A stretch of 53,123 nt of DNA from an uncultured Flavobacteriales bacterium (GTDB lineage Bacteria; Bacteroidota; Bacteroidia; Flavobacteriales_D; Sanyastnellaceae). How positions within the stretch are numbered: the stretch's first letter is position 1; the number at the start of each line of letters is the position of its first letter. Under the pieces are notes generated by a model, which was not told the DNA's origin, ran no database searches, and saw only the letters and a program-made list of their open reading frames with translations. Positions 14,038 through 24,100 of this stretch are shown here, one piece after another. The translations under genes and the position numbers were made by a program. Where the stretch lies: NCBI GenBank assembly GCA_938084585.1, contig CALKFF010000014.1, positions 1-53,123 on the forward strand. The letters are read 5' to 3'.

Positions 14038-15042
14038 TCACTCTCCTTGGAGGAGGTTGAGCTGGGTTTGCATCGAGTCCACTTGGGCTTGCAAGTTGAG
14101 CACCAGCTGGAGCAAGTCTGACCCCTCGGCGAACAGACGGCCTGCGGCAAGGACGTTCCCTGCCGTGTCCACTTGCAACGCGTCGCTTCGGTCGTCCTCC
14201 GCTTCCCCGTTGCCCACGGCAAACAACAACCCACCTTGGTTCAAGGCGTTCCATTGACCGACCACCGTGCTGTTGGCTTGGTCGGCGGTGACGTTGTACC
14301 CGATGGCGCTGGCGCTGTTGGCAGATGCGGTGGCGTTGCGTCCTGAAGCGTGGCTGTACAATCCCGAGGCGGTGGAGCGGTACCCTTGGGCGTGAGATGC
14401 GATTCCGGTGGCGTCCGACTGGTACCCTTCGGCGTGCGCGTAGTTGGCGGACGCTTCAGTTTGGTACCCTTCCGCGTGGGAGGAACTGCTGGAAGCGACG
14501 GTGTAGTACCCTTCTGCGTGCGCAGCCAACCCTGAAGCCTCGGAGCCAAACCCTTGGGAGTGGGCGGCCGTGGACGTGGCGGTGGTGCCTTCGCCGATGG
14601 CGCTGGAGCAGGTGGCTGTGGCGGTGCTGTTTTGGTTGGCCACGAACGAGTAGGTGCCGCTGGCTGTGCCGCCCCGTCCTGTGACCGCGGCGTAGAGTCC
14701 AGAAGCCACGTTGCCTTGGCCTTGGTTCAGGTTTTGGGTGATGCGCAAATCTCCGGTGACTTGGGCTTCAGGGCCCGATTGACCGAGTGGAATCACGTCT
14801 GCAAACGTGCTGATCCCCAAGGCGAGTCGCGCGCTGTCCAGGGTGCTGACCCCGGTCCCGCCGCCGGCGACAGGCAGGACGCCTGAGGGCAGGAATGCAG
14901 AACCGTACACGGAAAGGAATGCCAGGAGATCTTCAGACCCGACAGACCCGTTGTCGTTGGCGTCGGGGTTGTAGGGGAACGAACCTTGGGCCCAAGAACC
15001 CAGGGAAAACAGGCAAAGGGCCAGTGTCAACAACTGCTTCAT
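14038..15042 (-). CDS. Secreted YadA-head-repeat protein with dockerin-like loop and coiled-coil tail
   Basis: Starting at the ATG at 15042, the 334-residue protein begins with a signal peptide (MKQLLTLALCLF to WAQ). A longer in-frame start at 15099 lies inside the terminator of the upstream gene and is rejected. Next is a calcium-loop-like segment NPDANDNGSVGSEDLLAF, similar to a single dockerin or EF-hand repeat, then the GGGTGVSTLDSARLALGI segment seen in tail-fibre-like proteins. Residues of about 115-270 are YadA-type head repeats (A-S-G-x-x-S-H-A-x-G-Y), about ten copies of 14 residues, which form a trimeric left-handed beta roll. The tail is a short coiled coil (LNLQAQVDSMQTQLNLL). No T9SS sorting domain or membrane anchor is visible. 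It follows the giant HYR gene on the same strand. Confidence 0.85.
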   Translation of the reverse strand: MKQLLTLALCLFSLGSWAQGSFPYNPDANDNGSVGSEDLLAFLSVYGSAFLPSGVLPVAGGGTGVSTLDSARLALGISTFADVIPLGQSGPEAQVTGDLRITQNLNQGQGNVASGLYAAVTGRGGTASGTYSFVANQNSTATATCSSAIGEGTTATSTAAHSQGFGSEASGLAAHAEGYYTVASSSSSHAEGYQTEASANYAHAEGYQSDATGIASHAQGYRSTASGLYSHASGRNATASANSASAIGYNVTADQANSTVVGQWNALNQGGLLFAVGNGEAEDDRSDALQVDTAGNVLAAGRLFAEGSDLLQLVLNLQAQVDSMQTQLNLLQGE

Positions 15043-15046
15043 GTTC

Positions 15047-15054
15047 CCAAGATA
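15047..15054 (-). promoter_or_regulatory. Possible -7 box TATCTTGG for the YadA-like gene
   Basis: TATCTTGG on the minus strand has one mismatch to TAnnTTTG. It ends exactly four bases before the ATG at 15042, the same spacing seen at leuS and prfB. Confidence 0.4.
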
Positions 15055-15065
15055 GGCACGCCCCC

Positions 15066-15094
15066 AAAAGAGAAGGCCACCCCGGAGGATGGCC
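15066..15094 (-). terminator. Terminator of the giant HYR-repeat gene
   Basis: On the minus strand GGCCATCC pairs with GGGTGGCC (one G·U pair) around a TCCG loop, followed by TTCTCTTTT. It lies 36 bases after the stop of the giant gene and separates it from the YadA-like gene. Confidence 0.75.
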
Positions 15095-15129
15095 TTCACT
15101 GATTCGGCATGTTTTCATTCGTGGGAGGG

Positions 15130-18100
15130 TCACTCTGTCAAGAGCAGTTTCTTGGTCGTGACAGAACCTGGGGCCGAAATGCGGATTTGGTACATGCCTG
15201 CACTCAGGCTGCGTGCGTCGATGTTCACGGTGTTCTGCCAGTTGGGGATCAACTCGCCTCGGAACACATCCTGCACCACGGCACCGCGCATGTCGACCAG
15301 TTCCACAACCACGTCCACGCGTTCCGTCGTGCCGAGGCTGAGGAGGGTCAACCCTTGCGTTGGGTTGGGGAACAAGGACTCCACAGAAATGGTCGAGCCT
15401 GGCGTGCCGAATCCCTGGTCGGGCTGCACCCCCGCCAACGGCATGCCGCTGAGTGGGTTCACGAGCTCTTCGCTGCTTTCGATGGTGTACTCGAATGTCG
15501 TTTCATTGCCGGCGCAGTCGGTGGCGCAGTAGGTGAGCGTGGTGCTCCAAGACTCGATGAAGTCGAGGTCGCCGAACAAGTCACCTGAACCGTTGGCGGC
15601 GTTGGCCACGCCGTCCATCACCACTTCGCCGGTGTAGTAGAACCACCCGCTGAAGCCGAAGTTGGCGTTCTTGTTGTTGGCGCCGTATCCGAACTGGAAG
15701 CCGAACAACTCGTTCGCAGGCTGGTGGCTCAACGTCAAGTTGGTGCCTTCCAACGAACCAGAACCCACTACAGATCCTCCGGTCATCACCGTGTAGAACC
15801 AGTCTTCGTGATTGCCCAAGCCACAATCGGACTTGTACGTCTCTTCGCCAGGTGTGGCGAGCCACTCTTCCCAAGTCATCAACTCTTCAAAGTCGGCTTC
15901 CACAAGCAACTTGGCCTCGGGCTCGTCGATCCGAGAGGTGGCCATCGTGATGTGCACGGTGCCGTCCTCATGCCGTTCCGCGTTTCCGCTGTCGACCACG
16001 AAGTGTTCACCGGCCATGAAGTTGAACAACTGCAGGCCAAACGCCTCGGGAATGTTGTCGCAAGTCATGCCATCCTCCATCACCGCAGGGGTCATGATGT
16101 TGCCCTCAGTCTCCCCTTCGTCAGTTGTGAAGGGGTTGTTGTCGCCTTGGGTTTCAACGCCCACGAGGTAGGTCAAATCCAAATCTTGGCCCACCGCCGC
16201 ACCCAACGCGAGGTTGAGCGCTTCGTTGGCCCCTTCGTCGCACGCCACAGGTGTTCCACACAGGTCGTTCGCGACAGGGTCGAGCAACACAGGCAAGATC
16301 ACCTCGCCGAAGATGCTGTTGTAAGGCACGGTCACAGTGCCTCCGTTCTCCACGCCGTCCAACCCAGTGAATTCGGGGACCGACGTGTCGGTCACTTCCA
16401 CCGTTTGGCTGTGGCTGACGCTGTGTCCGCATCCGTCGTCGGCCACCCAAGTGCGTGTCAAGGTGTACACGTGGTTGCAGTCGGTGCTGAGGGTGTCCTC
16501 GGTGAACACCACCACCACGTCGGCGCAGTTGTCCGAGGCCGTGAGGATGGCCGCTGCGGGCACCTCGTGGCACTCAACCATGACGTCTGCGGGAAGCTCT
16601 TCATTGAACACGGGAGCTTCCTCGTCGCTGACGGTGATGGTTTGGGTCCGAACGCTGGTGTTGCCGCAGTCGTCCATCGCGGTGAACTTTCGTTCCAGCA
16701 CGAAGGCGTTGGGGCAAGCTCCTGGAACGGTGTCCACCTCCAACGTGATTGTGACTTCAGAGCAGTTGTCCGTGGCCGTGGCGTCTTCGAACTCCAAAAC
16801 CTCCGAGCAGGACGCGCTGTAATCGGACGGAATGTCCAGTTCAGGACTGGTCAAGTCTTGCACCGTCAAGATTTGCGTGTGCGAGACGCTGTGTCCAGCG
16901 TTGTCCGTGGCGGTCCAAGTGCGCTCCAAGGTGTAACGGCCTGCGCAGTCTCCCGCGATTTCCGTTTCCACCAGCTCCACATTGGCCACGCCGCAGTTGT
17001 CGACCGCTTCCAACATGTCGGCTGCGGGCACGACGGAGCATTCAGCCATGCCGTCGAGCGGCAAGTCGCCGACGAACACTGGAGGTTCGGTGTCGCTGAT
17101 GGTGATGGTTTGGACACCAGAAGAGCTGTTGCCGCAGGCATCCACGGCCGTGAATTCACGGCGCACCACGTACGACTGATTTCCTGGGATGGTGTCTGTC
17201 ACCACCACCAATTCGGCACCTGGGCAATTGTCCGAGAACACCGCGGCCGACAACGGGTGTGGGTCGCTGCATTCTGCGCTGTAGCTCGCAGGAACGCTGA
17301 GCGTTGGTGCGGTGTTGTCCTGCACTTCAATGACTTGTTGCGCGGAGCTTTCGTTGCCACAGTCGTCTGTGGCCGTGAAGGTGCGCACAATGGTGAAGGT
17401 GTTGGGACATGCGTCGAAGCCGGGGATGGTGTCCACCTCCACGGAGATGTCAGGGACGGCGCAAGCGTCTGTGGCTGTCGCGTTGTCGTACACAATTTCC
17501 TGGTCGCATTCGATGGTGAAGCCTGCGGGAACCGTCAGCTCGGGAGCTGTATTGTCCACGAGGAGCACGCTTTGCTCGTATTGAGACACGTTGCCACATT
17601 CGTCGACCGCCGTGTAGAGTCGGAGGTAGCGGCCAATGGGCTTCACACATCCGCCGCTGATTTCGTTGTCCACCCACGTCAGGGTCACGTCGCCGCAGAT
17701 GTCTTCCACCGTGACATAGGCCGTGTCCATGTCGAATTCCGTGCATTCAAACTCCAGCTGGAGGTCTCCCTCAAAACTCGCGGGGGTGGTGTCTTCAATG
17801 ACAAAGTTGCCCGTGAACGAGGCGCTGTTTCCACAGGCGTCGGTGGCGGTGAAGATCACAGAGCGGCTTCCGGTGGCGGCGCAGGCGGCCACAAATTCGC
17901 CCTCCTCGTGGCTCCAGACTGGCACGCTGCACGCATCAGAAGCGGTGGCGCCGGCATGGTTGTCCAACCAGGCTTGGTACTCGGCCAAGTTGCCCGCCCC
18001 GTCGCATTCCACCGTCGCGTCCATGGCACCCTCGATGACAGGTGCAGTGGTGTCGACGATTTGAATGGTTTGGGTTTGTGGGCCCGTGCTGTTGCCGCAG

Positions 18101-21100
18101 TTGTCCGAAGCGGTGAACGTGCGGGTCACAGTGTATTCATTCGGGCAATCGCCGGCGATGGTGTCGGTGACTTCGGTGACCGTCACAATGCTGCAAGTCT
18201 CGTTCACCTCTGGCATCTCCAAAGGATGATCAGCGTCGCATTCGGCCGTGTAGTCGGCAGGGAACGACACAAATTCCATGAACGGCAGGAAGTTGACCGT
18301 GATGGTTTGCACGCCGACGGTGGTGTTGTCGCACGCGTCTGTCGCTGTGAACGTCCGTGTCACCACGTACTGGCAATCAAATTGGGTGGTGTCGGTCTCG
18401 GTGACGAGGGTCACGTCTCCGCAATTGTCGAACGCCTCGGCGTCTTCCATGGGGTGCTCTGCACCACACTCTGCCGTGTAGCTCTCCGGAACAATCAAGG
18501 TTGGCGCCTCTTCATCAGACACGATGATGATTTGCTGCGCGGTGGTTTGGTTGTCGCAGTCGTCCGACGCCGTCCAGGTGCGGTACAACACGAATTGGTT
18601 GTCGCAGAACGAATCCACGGAATCCACCGCCAACGTGATGGTGACGTCGTTGTCCGTTTCGTCGATGGCGGTCGCATCTTCCAACACCACCTCGGAGGCG
18701 CAGTTGTAGAACGCGTTCAACGGGACAAAGTCGAAGACCGGTGGCGTGACGTCTTCCAATCGGATGACGACCTCACCTGTTCCGATGTTCCCGCAAGCGT
18801 CTGTGAAGGTGTACGTCCGAATGAACGTGGCCGCTTCCTCGTCGAAGTTGGGGTGGGACTGCAAGGCGCATCCACCTGAAGTGGGTGCGTCAAACAACGT
18901 GTAAGGCTCTACGTATTCGCTGCAGTTGTCGGAGTACCACGCAGGCACTTCGCCCAAATCGCCCAGCTCTTCCCATGGCGTGTCGGGAGGGTACGCTCCA
19001 CCCACCACGTATTCATGAGCGGGAATCACAATTTCAGTGACCCCGACATGCTCTGGAGGGGTGGTGTCTTGAACGTGCACGACTTGCACGTGTTCGTTGG
19101 TGTTGCCACACTCGTCCACCATGTCCCATGTCCGAGTCAGGGTGAACTCGTTGTCGCAAGAACCGTCGACGCGGACTTCTTCGAAGTTGACCGTCACTGG
19201 GCCGAGGTCGCAGTTGTCCACGGCCGTCAGGATGGCAGCGGGCTGCAGGTCTTGGCATTCCACGGTGATCTCCGCCTCTGGAATCTCTTCCACAAAGGCT
19301 GGTGGCGTGGTGTCCACAATTGTGATGAACTGGCGGGCTTGTTCCACGTTGCCGCAGTCGTCGGCCGTCACAAACCTGCGCTGGATGACAAAATTGTTGG
19401 GGCATGAACCTGGCAACGTGTCGACGCGCACCTCGAGGTAGGGGTCCGACGTGCAGTTGTCCACCACGAGGGCGTCCTCGAACGGATGATCGTCGCTGCA
19501 TTCTGCCGTGTAATCGGCGGGGATGGTCAAGACCGGCGCTTGGGTGTCGGTCACCTGAATCACTTGGGTGTGTGACACCGAGTTTCCGCAGGCATCCTCT
19601 GCATACCAAGAGCGGGTGATGGTGTAGTTGCCTGGGCAGGCCGCGTACCCAATGGTCTCGTTGAAATCTACAGGGATTTGACCACAATTGTCGGTCACCG
19701 TGAGCACCGCTGCATCAGGGGCGAACCCGCACTCCACTTCCATGTACTCTGGGGGCAACTCCTCGTTCCATTCAGGATCGAGGGTGTCGACCACGGTGAA
19801 GGTTGCGGTGGTGGTTGCCGTGTGGCCACATGCGTCCGTGGCGGTGAAGCGCACGGTGATGGCTGCGTTGCCGCCGCACGTGACTGCGTATCCCGCGAGG
19901 TTGTTGGACCACGTGATGTCTCCGCAGTTGTCGGTGACCACAGCTCCACCTCCTGATGCGAGCCATGGGCCGAGTTCTGTGGCGTTGCCTTCTCCGTCGC
20001 ATTCCACGAGGAGGTCATTCGCTTCGCTCACCACCACAGGGGCGGTGTTGTCTTCCACGACGATGGTTTGGACGTGGGAGGTTGCGTTTCCGCAATCGTC
20101 CTCGGCGATCCATTCCCGGCGGAGGGTGTATTCGTTGTCGCACACCCCTGGGATCACCGTCTCGGTGTATTGCATGACAATGTCTTGGCAATCGTCGGTG
20201 GCCGTGAAGACCTCAGCTTCTGCAATGTTGTCGCACTCCACCGTGAGGTCTGCCGCGAGCGCAGCCACATCCTCCACGAACAAAGGCGCTGTGGTGTCGA
20301 CCACGTCGATGGTTTGCACGCGAGGGTCGGTGGCGTTGCCACACTGGTCGGTGGCGGTGAAGGTCCGCACCAACGTGTAGGACTGGGGGCAGTCGCCTGC
20401 CAAGGTGTCCACCGTGACCGTGATGTCGGCTGGGCCGCTGCATCCGTCCATGGCTGTGGCGTCGTCCAACGGACGTGTGTCGCTGCAGTCGGAGACCAAG
20501 TCTTCTGGGAAGAAATCCCAGCTTGGGGGCGTGGTGTCTACGATGGTGATGGTTTGGACTTGCGTTGCAGCGTTGCCGCAATCGTCCGTGGCGGTGAATG
20601 TTCGCACAATGCTGTACGATCCGGGGCACTCGCCTGGCACCTCCATACGGTCTTCCACAATGGCAATGTCCGCCGCGTCAGAGCAGTTGTCGGTGGCTGT
20701 GGGCTCAGGGAACACTTCCTCCCCACATTCCACGGTCACGTCGGCAGGGAAGTCGACGAACTCTGGTGCCACCTCGTCCACCAAAGTGATGAACTGAATG
20801 AACGTCTCCACGTTTCCACAAGCGTCTGTGGCGGTGTACACCCGGGCGAATTGTCCGACGGGCTCGACGCATCCGCCGGCGGTTTCGTTGGTTTCCCAGG
20901 TCAAGTCAAAGTCGCCATACGCTTGGCTTGCGGTGATGTACGAAGTCGATTCGTCGTACGCGTCGCACGCCACGTCGATGTCGTCGTCCCCTTCCAAGGT
21001 CGGCGCGGTGATGTCCTCTAGGGTGATGACCTGCACCTGGTTGTGCACGTTGCCACAGATGTCGGACACAGTCCATGTACGCTCGATTTCGTAGGAACCT

Positions 21101-24100
21101 TGTCCTTCGCTCCCGCAGAGCGACATGGGTTCGCTGTCCACGAAGGAGGGGGTCAAATCGGAGGTGTAGTTGGCGCAGTTGTCGGAAGCCACGGGCAGCC
21201 CGCCCACCGCTTCAGGGGAGTAGTCCGCGTTGCCGCTGTCGTCCAACTCGAGCGTCACGTCTTCAGGGAAGTACAGGAATTCCGGGGCGGTTTCGTCCAC
21301 CACAGGGATGAACTGCTCGGCGTAGGACACGTTGCCACATTCGTCGGTCGCGGTCCATTGGCGGTACCACGTTCCGGCACATCCGCCGCCCAACAGCACG
21401 GCCTGCACGTCAAACGTCACGTCGCCGTTGGTTTCGTCCACGGCCCCACCGGCGTTCACCATGAAGTCGGGATTGGCCATGAGCTCCGCCAAATCGGCCG
21501 AACACTCCATCGGATCCAAGGACTCGTTGGGGTTCGCCCACACAGGGGCTTGGGTGTCCACGAGGACCACCTTTTGTTCTGCGGTTGCGACGTTGCCACA
21601 GGGGTCCACGACCGTGTACACACGGTCGTACACCAAGTCGCCAGAAATGCCCAAGCATGGCTCGACATTCGGGGTGACGGCGACGTCCTCCCAAGTCACG
21701 GTCAAGCTGGCGCCTTCACCAAGGAGGCATGCGTCCAACACCCAGAATTGCGCTTGGATTTCACCCACGATGGAGTCCTGCATGTCGGCAGTCACCACCA
21801 TGCTTCCGTTGCCTTCGTAATCGGTGTGCTCCACCTCAAAGACGTAGGAGGCCCAAAGGTTGGGCGCCTCGGTGTCGGACACCGTCAACGTGAAGTTTTC
21901 AATGGTCACGTTGCCGCAGCGATCCACGGCAGTGATTTCGCGGTTGATGGTGTAGCAAGGCCCTTCGTCGTTCACAAGAACTTCGGTGTCCACCCATGAG
22001 ACTTCCACAGCGGAGTCGATGTCGTCGCCGGCCAACGACCAAGCGTCGGAGGCCACGCCAGACCACACCCCGTCAGTCTCGCTCCAATCCACAAGGCTGC
22101 AATCGGTCACGGTCAGGCCGAATGCGGCGTCTTCGCTGTAGGCTCCACAGGACATGTCCAACAAGGAGTCGTCGAGCTCGAGCACCGGTCCCTCGTCGTC
22201 GGTGGTGTGAAGGGTTTGCACGAAAGTGGTTTCGTTGCCACATCCGTCCACGGCGGTGTAAGTCCGGGTGATCAAGCCGTAGGGGCTGCACCCTTCTTCC
22301 TCCACAGTTTGCATGAAGGTCAAATCGATACCCGCACAATCTTCAGGCAGTACAGGCACCGCATTCAAGTCGCTGCAAGAGATGCTGATGTCGGCAGGAA
22401 CGTTGTCGAAAGACGGCCCCTCTGTGTCTTGCACCGTGATGACCTGCGTGTGCTGCGCCACGTTGCCAGCGGCGTCTGTGGCAGTCCAGGTTCGGTTGAC
22501 TTGGAATTGCGTGCTGCACGCCCCGTCGATGACCTGCTCGAAGAATTGAACCGAGCCGCAGAGGTCGTCGGTGGAGGTGTTGCAGCCGGGGTAGTCGGGG
22601 TTCCAATCGGAACAGTTGTCGTTCACGTCGACGCAAGGCACCTCGATGAACCAATCGGCGCAGTCCGCACCAACGATGTCGCTCCACTCCAAGGTCACGT
22701 CCTCGGGGGCACCCAAGAAGACAGGCGCGGTGGAGTCCACGCGCTCCCAGAGTTGTGAGGCATGCTGCGAGAAGCCGGCCACGGCGTCGATCGCGGCGTA
22801 CACCAATTCCACGTATTCTCCGTCGCAAACAGGCGCGGAAACTTCAGGCGCTGTGGCGTCGGCGATGATGTCTCCAGTCAAGCCAGACACAGGCGTGCCG
22901 TCCAAGACACCCTGCCAGCCAAACCAACCGCCAAACCCGTATTCGCAGTTGTGGTTGTTGGCCCCGTTGCCAAGCTGGAATCGCTTGGTTTGCGAAGCAG
23001 GCATGTGGTTCAGGTAAAGCTCACCAGCCATCGACCCTGTTCCGACGAGGCGGGACATGGTGTTTTTCAAGCTGTACACCTCCATTTGGGTGGCGTCGAT
23101 GTCGCAGTCGTTCTGGGACAACAAGCTCGCGCCGGCTTGGGCTTCGAGCCATTCGGCGGCGTTTTGCTCCGATTCGAAGTAGATGTCCACGTCGAAGGAG
23201 ATCGAGGGGTCGTCTGCGTTGACCACCGAGCCTTTCAGGTGGGCCGTGCCGGAACCGTGGTAACGGGTCAACGTCAACGGGTTGGCAGGATCTTCCAAGA
23301 AGTAGTCTGAGGGCGCGCCGGTTTGGACTGCCAGCCCGTAGATGCGCAACACCGCGTCGGGTCCTGGCCCATTCGCGGTGGAGAGCGTGTGCGTGGACAT
23401 GCCCAACTCCGTGAAGGCGTTGACGCTGCAGAAGACGTCGGTTTGGTCGCAAATGTTGAGCGCTTCAGCCTCGGGGTCGCACGTCAGCGGCAAATCCTCC
23501 GCACATTCCACAGTTTGGTCGGTCAACCCATTCAAAAAGTCGGAAGCGCAAAAGGTCTCCACGTCGTGGTTGACGCTGAAGCAGCAGGCGAGGTCCGCGT
23601 TGATTTGCTCGGCGTAACCGAAGGCGTCCATTTCGATTTGGAGGGTGTCGCATCCGCCGTCGTAGAAGTGCAGCAACGCTGTGCAGTTGCAGAGGTCCTC
23701 GGTCCACTCACCCATGATGACTTCGGAACCGTCGACCACCGCGTTCATGTATCCGCTGGCGGACAGCACGACTTGGAAGTCGTCGGTCAACCCAGGCGCG
23801 AATTCGTCCTCTCCACATGTGGAGGTGATTCGGATGGGGAGGTCGTTGAAATCAGACCCGCAGAAGTAGCCCGCACCGGGGCCGTTGCACACCCCGCACT
23901 CGTCGAATGCTCCAACGCAATCGTCCACGTCGTCGCAGATCATGTCCCCGTCTTCGTCGGCCAGACAAGAGCCCCCGCACACGCCAAGGGCGTCTTCGAA
24001 GATGCAGCTGCCGTCGTTGGTGTTGGCCTCAGGGTCGTAGTTGCATGCCGTGGGGGCATTGCAACCAGGGACGGCGGCAATGCAAGAGCCGTCGTCGTAG

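Noticed and set aside
15724-18879. Open frame of more than 1,000 codons on the plus strand opposite the giant HYR gene
   Set aside because: It is an antisense shadow. The repeated D-x-C-G-N and T-V-E-C codons create stop-poor complementary frames. It lacks a signal, domains or a promoter, and the minus strand encodes clear HYR repeats and a T9SS domain.
16390-22750. CRISPR-like or tandem DNA repeat array
   Set aside because: The recurring short DNA motifs are in frame and encode diverged HYR repeats; there are no constant-length spacers.
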